Counted from the first letter of the stretch, positions 45,068 through 56,880 are shown. The stretch: 64,000 nt of DNA from Anopheles merus (GCF_017562075.2 NC_054083.1:9306768-9370767), one strand, 5' to 3'. The notes: generated from the letters alone by a model not told the origin. Numbers and translations are program-made.

Positions 45068-45324
45068 GTGTTTTTTCGATATATTAACAATTTTACGGTC
45101 TTATTTCGCCGTGGTCGTCTGAGGACGTCTGGTTGACTTGCGCGTTTCGGTTGTCCAAGCGCGTTTTGGTTGTCTAAGCACGTTTCGGTTGTCCGAAGCG
45201 CGGTTGCCACAAAAGTGCGCGATCGTTCCATTATGAACTCGATCGTTTTGCGCTAAATGCCAGCAGCAGCCATTCGCTTTATCATATGGTGCTGATAATC
45301 GGTACAATGTTTACCTCGACCCAT
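45068..45324 (-). pseudogene. Tc1-like transposase N-terminal remnant, copy 2
   Basis: From the ATG at 45324 it reads MGRGKHCTDYQHHMIKRMAA, then a stop at the same position as in copy 1. A three-fold 21-bp duplication (CGGACAACCGAAACG-type, 45139-45205) expands the region before the GRPRKT-like box. No catalytic domain. Confidence 0.6.
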
Positions 45325-45336
45325 TGTTACTAACAT

Positions 45337-48300
45337 CCCGCTTGGCAAAGAGTAACTCATTTTGATGCCTCTCGCTACCCCTGGCCTTAGTTTTAAAGGA
45401 ATCATGCGACACACTCGCACTCCACTACCCCATCCCATGGAAAAACGCTCCCACCATCGAGGTGTTGACCAAAATTTCGCTGTGTGCATGAGACACACAC
45501 TCGCACTCCTCCAGCCCTCCACAGCTGAATGCACCCACCGTTGCGAAGATGGGAGAATTTTTGCTCTGAGCGTGAGACCCTGAAGCGCAAGAGATGACAC
45601 TATGTGTAAAGACGATCATAATTCGATATGGTCAAAAAGCGTCGATTATCGTTTCATTTATCTGGTAATGATGTTTCCACTTCATCAAAATTTTAAACAT
45701 TAACAACTAGGCTGATTACAATTGTTGAAATGTTAATCAGAATAAATTAAATTTATTTGAAGTATAATAAATTCCATTATACTCTATTTTGACCATATGA
45801 TCAACACTTGTACATAGTGCCATTTACTTTGTGTTCATCACTCTCGCGCTGTGTTGTGATCGTTCGAAACTCATTGCCAGAACGAATGCAAATTTCATTT
45901 TGGAAGGATCGGTGCCGGAAGATGCAGCGAAAATTATGAAATGATAATAGAAAAGTGGTTAAGTTAATCGTGAAAGATGTCAACGCAGGCGTAAATGCAG
46001 TTTGTTTTGTTACATCATCTACGGGTAAGTGCATGCATAAGAAGAAGAATCTTCCAAATGATGTTTATGTTCTGACAATCGTACTGCTTTTAATGTTTGT
46101 TTAATCTTCTATTATTTTCCATCACACGTAGCTATTTCATTACCAAAGCTCCTGATAACAGATCAAAGCAGATGGATCGGGCATACAGAGTCGCCGTTTA
46201 ACTTAAAATATCTTCGTGATCGGTAAGTTTTAAATAGTACTAGTTTTGTTTACCATTCTAATGCTCGATTTATCTTTCATTCCTCAGGCAAACACATCAA
46301 ACAGCAGGTTTTTTTTTTAACAGCACTCACCATCGGTGGAGCAAGCAGCTAACGTTTTGTTCGCCCATCACGCACCATCAAGTATTGAAATATTTTCAAA
46401 AAGCTTTGCGAATAAAAAACTGCACACTTACTGTCGGAATTTCCTGGATTTTTTTGGTCAGGCTACGCTTGCGGGAATGGTGTGTCCGTTGAGGAGAAGG
46501 AAAGAAAGGGTGGGAGCGAGGATTAACCAAAAACGCGGCATTGAGAATGAGGGGAGGTGTGCTCAGTGCTCACGTTGGGACACTCACGATGCTTGAAATA
46601 AAATGTTAACAACCCGCTTGGCAAAATGTCGCGCGACATGCATGCTTGAAATCGATGCTTGTTAACATTTTATTTCAAGCATCGTGAGTGTCCCAACGTG
46701 AGCACTGAGCACACCTCCCCTCATTCTCAATGCCACGTTTTTGGTTAATCCTCACTCCCACCCTTTCTTTCCTTCTCCTCAACGGACACACCATTCCCGC
46801 GAGCGTAGCCCGACCAAAAAATTCCCGGAAATTCCGACAGTAAGTGTGCAGTTTTTTATTCACAAAGCTATTTGAAAATATTTCAATACTTGATGGTGCG
46901 TGCTGGGCGAACAAAACGTTAGCTGCTTGCTCCACCGATGGTGCGTGCTGTTGAAAAAAAAACATGCTGTTTGATGTGTTTGCCTGAGGAATGAAAGATA
47001 AATCGAGCATTAGAATGGTGAACAAACCTACTACTATTTAAAACTTACCGATCACGAAGATATTTTAAGTTAAACGGCGACTCTGTATGCCCGATCCATC
47101 TGCTTTGATCTGTTATCAGGAGCTTTGGTAATGAAATAGCTACGTGTGATGGAAAATAATAGAAGATTAAACAAACATTAAAAGCAGTACGATTGTCAGA
47201 ACATAAACATCATTTGGAAGATTCTTCTTCTTATGCATGCACTTACCCGTAGATGATGTAACAAAACAAACTGCATTTACGCCTGCGTTGACATCTTTCA
47301 CGATTAACTTAACCACTTTTCTATTATCATTTCATAATTTTCGCTGCATCTTCCGGCACCGATCCTTCCAAAATGAAATTTGCATTCGTTCTGGCAATGA
47401 GTTTCGAACGATCACAACACAGCGCGAGAGTGAAGAACACAAAGTAAATGGCACTATGTACAAGTGTTGATCATATGGTCAAAATAGAGTATAATGGAAT
47501 TTATTTTACTTCAAATGAATTTAATTTATTATGATTTACATTTCAACAATTGTAATCAGCCTAGTTGTTAATGTTTAAAATTTTGATGAAGTGGAAACAT
47601 CATTACCAGATAAATGAAACGATAATCGACGCTTTTTGACCATATCGAATTATGATCGTCTTTACACATAGTGTCATCTCTTGCGCTTCAGGGTCTCACG
47701 CTCAGAGCAAAAATTCTCCCATCTTCGCAACGGTGGGTGCATTCAGCTGTGGAGGGCGGGAGGATTGCGAGTGTGTGTCTCATGCACACAGCGAAATTTT
47801 GGTCAACACCTCGATGGTGGGAGCGTTTTTCCATGGGATGGGGTAGTGGAGTGCGAGTGTGTCGCACGATTCCTTCAAAACTAAGGCCAGGGGTAGCGAG
47901 AGGCTTTAAAATGAGTTACTCTTTGCCAAGCGGGTTACCCGTAGATCATGTAACAAAACAAACTCCATTTACGCCTGCGTTGACATCTTTCACGATTTAC
48001 TTAATCGCTTTTCTATTAACATTTCATAATTTTCACTGCATCTTCCGACACCGATCCTTCCCAAATGAAATTTGCATTCGTTCTGGCAATGAGTTTCGAA
48101 CGATCACAACACAGCGCGAGAGTGAAGAACTCAAAGTAAATGGCACTATGTACAAGTGTTGATCGTATGGTCAAAATAGAGTATAATGGAATTTATTTTA
48201 CTTCAAATGAATTTAATTTATTCTGATTAACATTTCAAATATTGTTATCAGCCTAGTTGTGAACGTTTAAAATTATGATGAAGTGAAAACATCATTACCA

Positions 48301-48626
48301 GATAAATGAAACGACAATCGACGCATTTTGACCATATCGAATTATGATTGTCTTTACACATAGTGTCATCTCTTGCGCTTCAGGGTCTCACGCTCAGAGC
48401 AAAAATTCTCCCATCTTCACAACGGTGGGAGCGATCGGCTATGGAGGGCTGGAGGAGTGCGAGTGTGTGTCTCATGCACACAGCGAAATTTTGGTCAACA
48501 CCTCGATGGTGGGAGCGTTTTTCCATGGGATGGGGTAGTGGAGTGCGAGTGTGTCGCATGATTCCTTTAAAACTAAGGCCAGGGGTAGCGAGAGGCATCA
48601 AAATGAGTTACTCTTTGCCAAGCGGG
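45337..48626. mobile_element. Foldback insertion: two 1276-bp inverted arms plus a 692-bp tandem copy
   Basis: Left arm 45337-46612 and right arm 46659-47934 are inverted copies of equal length with a 46-bp spacer. 47935-48626 is a further direct copy of 47243-47934 (692 bp). Outer ends are CCCGCTTGGCAAAGAG and CTCTTTGCCAAGCGGG; the spacer also opens with CCCGCTTGGCAAA. Short frames repeated in it (SSLALQGLTLRAKILPSSQR and others) occur in all copies but have no recognisable domain. It interrupts Tc1-type copy 2. Confidence 0.88.
46613..46658. repeat. Spacer of the foldback with perfect 14-bp palindrome
   Basis: Contains the terminal motif CCCGCTTGGCAAA and the perfect palindrome ATGTCGCGCGACAT (46626-46639) followed by GCATGC. 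Confidence 0.85.
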
Positions 48627-49067
48627 CTGTGTTCTGCTTCTACACGTGATGAATTACATCGTTGTAGAGCAGCGAAAACAGTGTATAGATAAAACTATCT
48701 ATGAGTAAGCGAGTGAGCGTCTACCCATTTAAATCGAGAACAGAATACTGCCGCGCTCATGAAACAAAACGCCAATTGAAAAGAACAGCTGCGCGCTTGC
48801 TCAATGCACGCACAAAGTTTCCTATGCACGCACGAGGTTCAACGAAGAGATGAACGCAGGCCTATCAATGGCGTGCACTGGAGAAACACCTGTCAGGGAA
48901 TGCCGAGTTCTTTGCTATTGTGCGCGTGTCCATTTCGCATCGCTGTCGCATGCACATTCATCAATCAGCACACCTGCGTTTTCGTCCAAGGAACAAGCGC
49001 TGCTGTCGATGCAAACTTTAGCCTTTATCCAAGTGTGTACGCACGCTGTTTCACTAGATAACACACT

Positions 49068-49350
49068 AGATTCGAGGAATTAAGTTGTATGGGTACGATT
49101 TCAATACTAACAGAGTACATTTTGATCTCTGACGACCCGTTCGCACGGTGCGAGAAAGAGCGAGAAAGCAATATGATTTTGCACGTTTCATTACCACGTT
49201 TATGTGTGCCGTCGAACACTGAACGGAACGTTCGAACGCGTTCGGTGTAGTCAGTTTCATGCGAAAGTCCTGGTCGTTCTTTTTGTCAAGAATCTCTTTC
49301 GTTCGTGCACTTTACCGAACTGTTCGAACGGTGCGATTCTCTTTTATTTA
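49068..49350. repeat. Continuation of the CGAACGCGTTCG repeat region
   Basis: TTCGAGGAATTAAGTTG...GGGTACGA at 49072 and CGAACGCGTTCGGTGTAG at about 49232 match units of 44405-44690 in the same orientation. No gene. Confidence 0.55.
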
Positions 49351-49351
49351 A

Positions 49352-49631
49352 CACATGCCTAATTTGATCCATAACAAACTGGGTGCTTTGATGATTTTTT
49401 TCAAATACTCACTCCTAAGTCTGTCCAAAATTTTCACTATTTTCTACAGTTTTTATGAATAATTCATGGTAAAATAAACAGAACTTGGTAATGTGTAAAC
49501 TGGAACTCTGAACAGCTATTGGTTAAAACTCTCCATAAGCCTTATACCGATTTTGGTTCGATTGGTACACTTTTCCTTAACCCCTATTTGACAATTCGAT
49601 CCATAACAAACTGGGTGCTTTGATGATTTTA
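49352..49631 (+). repeat. 200-bp dispersed repeat, copy B, with start of a second unit
   Basis: 49392-49590 matches 38614-38815. ATCCATAACAAACTGGGTGC occurs at 49363 and again at 49598, so a second unit begins and is cut by the LINE at about 49632. Confidence 0.75.
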
Positions 49632-52252
49632 CAGGATACTCACAGAAGACAGAAGAGGATAAAGACCTGTTTTACGGCCGCCTCGCTAGAACCATAGATG
49701 CGTGCCCCAGGCATGATCTCAAAATCATCCTGAGGGACTTCAACGCAAAAGTCGGTAGGGAGCCAATGAACCGCCAATACACTGGCTGTTACAGTCTGCA
49801 TGAGCACAGTAACGATAATGGTAGTAGATTGGTCCAGTTCGCCGCAGCGAACAATCTGGTTGTTGGAAGTACCGAATTTGCGCGCAAAAACTCCACAAGA
49901 TTACATGGGCGCACCCGCGTAGAGAATCCTTCAACCAGATCGACCACGTGTAAATAAGCCGCCGACGACAGTCGAGTCTGTTAAATGTCAGAACATATCG
50001 AGGAGCCAATATCGATTCCGATCACTACTTGGTTGGCTTAGTGATACGTTGTAGAATCACCCGCCCCCACGCCAATGGGGGCGGAGAAAACACGCAGCCT
50101 CGGCTCAACACGGACTCTCTAAGGGACATTACTGTCAAACAGGAATTCAAAGCCGCTTTAGACGAGTCTCTACTACCAGAAAACAGCTATGAAACTACGA
50201 GCGAGAGGTGGAACGCTCTAAAAACAAAAATAATAAACTGTGCAAGAAATATACTCCCACCACGTCGTGGCAACACCAAATCTGGCTGGTTCGACGAAGA
50301 ATGCGGACAAGCGACCGAACGTAAGAATACTGCATACCGAGCAATGCAGCAACGGCATAGAACGCGGGCATGCGCAGAGGAATATTCACGGCTCAGACGC
50401 GAAGAAAAACGAGTTCACCGCTCCAAGAAGCATGCTTTGGAAGAGCAAAACATGCGGGAACTCGAGCAAACCAGAGGACTGACACGTAAGTTTTACCAAG
50501 CGATAGCAGGTCACCGAATCAACGTTGTACCTAAGGTAACCTGCTGTCTCAATAAGGATGGAGATCTGGTTAGTAACCAGCCAGAGGTCCTCTGGCGGTG
50601 GGCTCAGTACTTTGATGAATTACTCAATGACCAGTTTAGCGAACAGCTAGAAGCGCCACTAGCAGATAGTGTCATGCTACTGCCACCTAGCATAGAAGAA
50701 ACACAAAATGCTATCCGTCGGCTGAAAAATAACAAGGCACCCGGAACCGACGGAATTGCAGCCGAACTGGTCAAGAATGGAGGTGCACGACTAGAAAACG
50801 AGATTCATCAAATTGTTACCGAGGTGTGGGATAGCGAATCGATGCCTTGTGATTGGAATCTCGGCATCATCTACCCCATATACAATAAGGGAGATAGGTT
50901 GGACTGCAACAACTACAGGGGTATTACGGTGTTGAATACCGCTTATAAAATATTCTCCCTGATCCTTCAGGATCGCCTTGTCCCGCACGTCGAAGAGATA
51001 GTTAGTTTCCAGTTTCCTTCAAAGAGGATTCCGAAACGGAAAATCAACCACTGATCAGATCTTCACCATGCGGCAGATCTTGGAGAAGATGGCTGAATAC
51101 AGAAACGACACATACCATCTCTTCATAGACTTCAAAGCCGCATATGATAGCATAGCCAGGGTAAAACTGTACGACGCTATGAGCTCATTTGGAATCCCGG
51201 CCAAACTGATAAGGCTAGTTAGAATGACTATGACCAACGTCACATGCCAGGTGAGGGTGGATGGAAAACTCTCAGGACCTTTTGCTACCACCAAAGGTCT
51301 GCGCCAGGGAGACGGGCTTGCTTGTCTCTTATTCAACCTGGCACTAGAGAGGGCCATCCGCGACTCGAGGGTGGAGACTACGGGAACCATCTTCTATAAG
51401 TCAACCCAGATCCTGGCATACGCTGATGATATAGACATCATTGGTCTGCGGCTCTCCTATGTAGCAGAAGCCTACCAAGGGATCGAGCAGGCGGCAGAGA
51501 ACCTCGGATTGCAGATAAACGAGGCAAAGACTAAACTGATGGTGGCAACATCAGCGGGCCTACCAATAAATAATCAGAATTTACGTAGGCGTGATGTACA
51601 GATAGTTGAACGCACGTTTGAAGTGGTCCCAGAATTCACCTATCTTGGGTCAAAGGTCAGCAACGACAATAGCATGGAAGCTCAGTTGCGCGCAAGGATG
51701 CTGACTACCAACCGGTCATTCTACAGCCTGAAAAAGCAGTTCACCTCAAAGAACCTGTCGCGACGGACGAAGCTGGGACTATATAGCACCTATATAGTTC
51801 CGGTACTCACATACGCCTCTGAGACATGAACACTGTCCAAATCTGACGATACCCTCTTAGCCGCGTTCGAGAGGAAGATGCTCAGAAGGATACTTGGCCC
51901 CGTATGTGTGAAAGGACAATGGAGGAGCCGCTATAATGACGAGCTATACGAGATGTACGGCGACCTCACTGTCGTACAGCGTATAAAGCTCGCCAGGCTT
52001 CAGTGGGCTGGCCATGTTGTACGCATGGAAACGGACGACCCAGCCCGTAAAGTCTTTTTAGGCCGTCTACAAGGACAGAGGAGGCGTGGTAGGCCCAAAT
52101 TGAGGTGGCGAGATGGCGTGGAGGCGTCCGCCACTAAGGCCGGGATAACGGACTGGCAGACGAAGGCGCGAGACCGTGAGCGGTTTCAGACACTCCTGAG
52201 GCAGGCCAAGACCGCAAAGCGGTTGTAGCGCCGGACAACTAACTAACTAACT
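49632..52252 (+). pseudogene. Non-LTR retrotransposon, 5' truncated, copy 2 of the 13.3-16.6 kb family
   Basis: Begins inside the endonuclease (CPRHDLKIILRDFNAKVG). A 341-codon stretch (50029-51054) covers the linker and RT start (NNKAPGTDGIAAELVKNGG, NYRGITVLNTAYKIF). After a frame change near 51020 a 253-codon frame has LFIDFKAAYDSIARVKLYD, KGLRQGDGLACLLFNLALE and ILAYADDIDIIG. A TGA at 51827 replaces the Trp codon found in the copy at 13.7 kb, and the C-terminus (51878-52228) ends QAKTAKRL. The tail is TAACTAACTAACTAA at 52238. Catalytic residues are present but endonuclease and frame are broken. Confidence 0.85.
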
Positions 52253-52254
52253 AA

Positions 52255-52360
52255 GATTAACGGAATTGGTAAGGTGTAAACTGGAACTGTGAAAAGCTAC
52301 TGGTTAGAACTCTCCATAAGCCTTCTACCGGTTTTTGTTCGATTGGTACACTATTCTTTA
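52255..52360 (+). repeat. 200-bp dispersed repeat, copy C (3' half)
   Basis: ATTAACGGAATTGGTAAGGTG ... GATTGGTACACTATTC continues the unit interrupted at 49632; about 75-80 bp of the unit are missing at the junction. Confidence 0.7.
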
Positions 52361-52439
52361 TTTCCAGACTAAACGCATTCTAAAATCACTTCCTTAGTAT
52401 CCTATATTGCGAAGCAACAGTTCTCTTGGAAGCAGGTGA

Positions 52440-52628
52440 CCTTCATATCTTGATATCAATCCAAAAACTGACCGTCAAACTGGTGTTTGGTTTATTTCTT
52501 CTACTCCAAGGTACCACCATCCACCATTTCAGCGAGTACCGTTTTATCTTCAAGGCTCACTAAATTTTGTTATGGAACGTATTGCTAAATCGTGTGTCGA
52601 TGTAGTAGTGAGGAAGAACATCATAAGC
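52440..52628 (+). pseudogene. Unidentified open frame split by the hAT element, part 1
   Basis: Open from 52440 to the hAT target site and rich in coding-like residues (DRQTGVWFISSTPRYHHPPF, NFVMERIAKSCVDVVVRK). When the hAT and one copy of its target duplication are ignored, the frame continues at 54712 for 15 codons to TAA. This suggests the last exon of a host or TE gene. No family recognised. The upstream limit is a TGA at 52437, and a possible acceptor TTTATTTCCAG at 52356-52366 is in another phase. Confidence 0.35.
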
Positions 52629-54703
52629 CAGCGGTCGGCAAACTTTTGAGGTAAAGGGCCAAATTAAGTAAATGATCAAGTGCCGCGGGCCAGAAGAATG
52701 CAGTTTTTTATCATTGTACTTAAATTAATACAATTTCAACTTTTAGAGACCTCTTAGGTATTATTGCTGTTTTTCTGTAATTATATCATCTTAGCATGGT
52801 TCAAAATTGATGATACCTGCTTTAAAAGCTAATTGTTATCTTTAATCATTTGAGAATCGGCAATAGATGGCCAAAAATGTGATTAGTCTAAAAATACCAA
52901 AAAAAGGATCAATATCGCTTCTTGAAGACCCCATCCTTCCACGCCGCAAAAAATATTGCGTATATTCCGGGGATGATAAAAATGTCGTAACGACTTAAAA
53001 AAATATCAAAGCAAACGTAGGGTCAGTAATTCTTAAAATGCTTTATGGACAAGTCATGCCATGTCAGATCGATTGATAACTGATTCCTTATGATCGAGCA
53101 CTTTGACAATCGTTAAACTCATAAACAGCAACAGTGTGGAATCGTCGTTTTCGTTGAAACAACAGGGGTTTTAAATGTTCACTTTTGCTGTCAAATACGA
53201 TCGAAAATATCGCTCAAATAGTTTGAAGAGAAATCAAGTGATTTGTGTGAAATTAAGAAGAACGAATAAAACAACATAAAACATTTATCGCGTGAAAATG
53301 TATGGATCTATGTTACGATACTTAAAACATTGTATTGCATGCATGTATTGCGTTGGTGAAAGTCAAATGCTCTCCTCATCGCAAAGTCGCATGCAAAACA
53401 TTAAATAAAATTATTGTAACCAGGCTTTAGTGTATTTCATCAATATACATTTTCGTATGCGATTTTCTTCATTCCGAAAATCTTATTGTCGTGTTGAAAC
53501 AATGTTAGAATTACATAACGGTTGACGGTTGAAAATTGACAAATTCATAGGTTTATCATGGGATTATCTGCACCCGCACTAAAAAACGTTAATTGCACTT
53601 TGAAAAGTAATATCCCATGAGACAAAAGAAAACCTCTATCAGTCACCTCACCTTAACACCTCTATCAATCGAACTCTAACCATGATGGCCAAAAAAGGGA
53701 ACCAACCAACTTAGAAGCGTGCGCGATCAACGAATAACATACCGTAGCGTCTTAAATTGAGTTAGTACAGAAGTTTGTCGTCGCATAAGAACGTTACGGC
53801 GTTTTGGTCGCCAACATCTTGGCACTATTCGGCAATCATCAAAGCATCGAAAGAAAGCCCAAGTTCATTTTAGAGGTTCCAAAAGATGCAAAAAATAAAG
53901 GCAGAGGGACAAGTGTCTACATTACTGCGTTATCTGGATCGGGAGATCGATACAACCCACCCCCATCGATACAACAGTGAAATAGTTCTTGAGAAACATG
54001 AACATATGTATATATCAGGAAGCAAAAATCGCGGCCACTGGCTTCGCAGCGGCAAACAATGACGCCAAAACTCACTGCTTTCATTTAAGGTTAATTTTGG
54101 CAGAATTTGGATACTACACCTTAGTCCGCAAACTGGTACAACATCCGTCACATGTGTTCCATTGAATTTGTCTGCACCAACATGATGGAAAAGCTTTTCT
54201 CTAGAAAAAAATTTCTACAAAACTTAGGATGCCTTTGTCCATCATGGTGAAAATTCGGGATAACTGACGAAAGGCAACTCGCAAAGTCTGAGATAAATTT
54301 GTGCAAGTAAGCTTCAATAAGCCTTTCAAATGATGTAAATGTAAAAAAATTGTCTCTCCTAGTTTTTTCTACAGCTAGCCGAAATAATGCATTTTTTCAA
54401 GTAAAAGTTACGGGGATATTGATCTTGAGTTTAAACATACCGAACGACCCGTCATTCCATAGTCTTCGCCTTCTTCTTTTGTCTCAACAACCGTTGTCGG
54501 TCAAGGCCTGCCATTCCATATTACTTCAATTAATTTAGTGGAAAGAGTTCGTTGGCATAAAATGCTATTCTAAAAGATATTTAGTAATTTGTATACGAAT
54601 AGTTTCTTCCCATCTTTTAAAATCAATCAAAACCTTTCGCGGGCCGGATAGAATGTTGCGGCGGGCCGCATTTGGCCCGCGGGCCGGACTTTGCCGACCG
54701 CTG
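52629..54703. mobile_element. hAT-type element, non-autonomous, 2.08 kb
   Basis: Inverted ends CAGCGGTCGGCAAA (52629 on; reverse complement ending at 54703) with adjacent GGGCC-rich subterminal sequence. Flanked by 8-bp TCATAAGC/CCATAAGC (52621-52628, 54704-54711), one mismatch, as expected for hAT. No transposase frame is seen in the interior; a SINE 3' scrap (CAACAACCGTTGTCGGTCAA) lies at 54484-54510. Confidence 0.85.
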
Positions 54704-54711
54704 CCATAAGC

Positions 54712-54759
54712 CAATCTGATATATACACTGACTTTGCACCATACACTTCGGTGGAATAA
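54712..54759 (+). pseudogene. Unidentified open frame split by the hAT element, part 2
   Basis: QSDIYTDFAPYTSVE and TAA in the frame left at 52628. Confidence 0.35.
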
Positions 54760-54762
54760 TAT

Positions 54763-55116
54763 CGTCACCGTGGGGCCGAAACGATGTGAAATATACAGTG
54801 AAATGAACTATTTGACAGGGGTAATATTTAACAGATAAAGCTAAAAGGTTGGGGGAGCAAATATAACATCCGTTTTCGAAAATCATTTAAAAAGAGTATC
54901 TTCTTTAGCGGAACATTTACAAATGGGAAGAAATGATGGGAAAAATTGACGAAATACTTGATATTGAAGTTTGTTAATGAATTTCGTAACAATTTTGAAC
55001 ACTTATTAATTAATATTGCATATCAGCTGGTTGCTGTGATGCGTCATCTAACAGATATTTCAACTGTAAAATAGTTCAATTCGCTGTATATTTCACCCTG
55101 TGTGGCCGTCCGGTGA
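54763..55116. mobile_element. MITE with about 70-bp imperfect TIRs
   Basis: The left CGTCACCGTGGGGCCG...GTGAAATATACAGTGAAATGAA pairs with the right TTCAATTCGCTGTATATTTCACC...GGCCGTCCGGTGAT. About 200 bp of unrelated AT-rich interior; no coding capacity. Class not assigned. Confidence 0.65.
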
Positions 55117-55119
55117 TAG

Positions 55120-56380
55120 TATTAATACAGAAGTCTATGAAACACGAGTAATCAACTCAATAAAACACAACCCAACAAACAAAGCCGAAGTCGCTCTAAA
55201 CTTTTACTCTGTGCCAGAGCGAGAAAGCATGCATTCTGTATCAAGTTCTACAGCTGCAAACACAGGGCGTGTAGATGTGTGTGTGCCCGGAGCGAATGTA
55301 TGGATGAAGATGGGAAGCAGCGGGGTTTTCTCATTCGATTGACGGGACCCGAACAATTCCCCATGGTTTGGTCAGTCCAATGCCAACGCTGCTGTAGGAA
55401 GGGTGTGTTACTTTTCCGCGCGGTGGGATTCATGCTCATGATGATGAAAAACATTATGTTCTTTGCAATATTTGTTTACTATGTTATTGATTTCACCATT
55501 TTCTAAATTTTTCACTACTTTTCAAATAATTTGAGAAAATACACGTGAAAGTTTCTATAGATAATATTTTCAGAAGAAACGGCGCAAAAAAGCCGCATTG
55601 CTAAGATTGATGATATTATCAATTTAAAAAAAGTTTCTGAACCCGTCATGAAAAAGAAAACAAAAATACGAAAAACTTTTTCTAAGTATATTTTGAGTTG
55701 CTGAATCTAGCTCTCGAAGATCGTTTTTGTTTAGGATGAATAGTTACAAAGATATTAATCAAAAACCTGTTGATTTCTTCTAACACACATATTTGAAATG
55801 TTCAGCAGTAAGCGGATATCTCTTCATTACGCGGATGCTTGCGCCTGTGATACTAGACAACAATCAAACGATGGAAAAGATCCATTCTTATTGCATTAAT
55901 AATCTCGCCAAGCTCGATGTAATAAATGGTTAAATTGTTTGACCGGCAGGTTTCAAGCATTTCTTTCATCACAAACGCTGGATCAAGACCCGGCGGTAAG
56001 TAACCTTTAATCCATATACAAAAATAGCTCTCCATCCAGTTCACAGGCAAACAGACAGCAAAGAGGATTCCACAAAGCACAAGCGGCTCAGCCTTAACCC
56101 GCCCACCCCACCTGCCCCCCAAGGCGAACACGAAAAAAGGCACGCCCCAAAATCAAACTGCGCAGTGCGTGTGCGTGTGTAGTTTTACTTTTTTCCCATT
56201 CGAAACCCGAACCAACTTCGGCTTTTTACACGAAGAAAGGTTCGAGCCATCGCTTCCGCTCAACGTTGAGCAAGGGTTCGAGCGATAAGCTCCCTCGAAC
56301 CCATCTCGAACCTTATTTCCTTCGAGCGACTTCGGATTTGTCTGTTGGGAAGCCATTACTGCATAAAGACGCCTTTCTCT
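55120..56380. other. No gene firmly recognised; one minus-strand open frame
   Basis: The minus frame 56143-55853 (LPVNWMESYFCIWIKGYLPP, FVMKEMLETCRSNNLTIYYI) has a protein-like look but no recognised domain. It may be an exon of a host gene. The remainder is AT-rich, and 56185-56340 has GGTTCGAG/CTCGAACC inverted motifs. Confidence 0.3.
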
Positions 56381-56383
56381 TTA

Positions 56384-56712
56384 GGTTATGGACCCAGGAT
56401 CGCACTAGTGCGAGTTCAAAGTAGTGAAAATTATTTTCGAAATCCTTGAAAAAGTTGTAAATTTATTGAAAACTGGTTTTGAAGTCCAAGAAAAATTGTA
56501 CCGAAAAAGACGTATTGGCGTAAAAGAAAATGTCGAGTGTAGCAATTGTGGGAATTAGTCAATTTGCTGGAGAAGGTTACGATGTGTGGAAGTTTCGTGT
56601 TGAAACTCAAATGTCAGCCTACGGTTTGAAGGAGATGCTGAAAGACGATGAGCTAACGGACGTAACGCAGATAGCAGCTTTTCGAGACGAAGGAAGTAGT
56701 TTGCAAACGTAA
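56384..56712 (+). pseudogene. Ty1/copia retrotransposon, 5' fragment (primer site and gag start)
   Basis: GGTTATGGACCCAG at 56384-56397 resembles the internal tRNA-iMet primer site used by insect copia elements (GGTTATGGGCCCAG). A leader follows, then at 56530 an ATG with QFAGEGYDVWKFRVETQMSA, which matches the copia gag start (F.G..Y..WKFR). The frame ends after 60 residues at TAA 56710; everything downstream is lost. The LTR upstream could not be delimited. Confidence 0.7.
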
Positions 56713-56754
56713 ACAAACAGTTTACTATGCCCTACCTTTCAGAAATCCAATGGT

Positions 56755-56880
56755 AGCGGCACACGATTCGACCATAGTGGAACGCGATTCAACCGTACTA
56801 GCACGCGATTCAACCGTGGATGCACGCATTCGATCATAGTGGCATGCGATTCGAAGCAGGCGGTTTGCAATTCGATGAAA
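56755..56880 (+). repeat. Tandem CACGATTCGACC/GCGATTCAACC repeat
   Basis: Five to six units of about 21-24 bp, each built around a GCGATTC(A/G)A core. Degenerate. Confidence 0.7.

Larger units (their letters stand above)
44697..49066. mobile_element. Tc1/mariner-type element, copy 2, with internal insertion and lost right end
   Basis: Left end CAGCATCGGACAGAAAGATA preceded by TA (44695-44696). It matches copy 1 through the GT tract, the CAAGTATGTCGTTTCGGAT block and the transposase remnant to about 45330, then resumes at 48628 (matching 2866 on) to about 49066. The right TIR and CA tract of copy 1 are missing. A 3.29-kb foldback segment lies between. Confidence 0.75.

Noticed and set aside
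45402..48692. Repeated frames such as 45253-45600, 47671-48162 and 48348-48692 as a gene family
   Set aside because: They are copies of one foldback arm in different orientations, with no domain and variable ends; similarity follows the DNA repeat.
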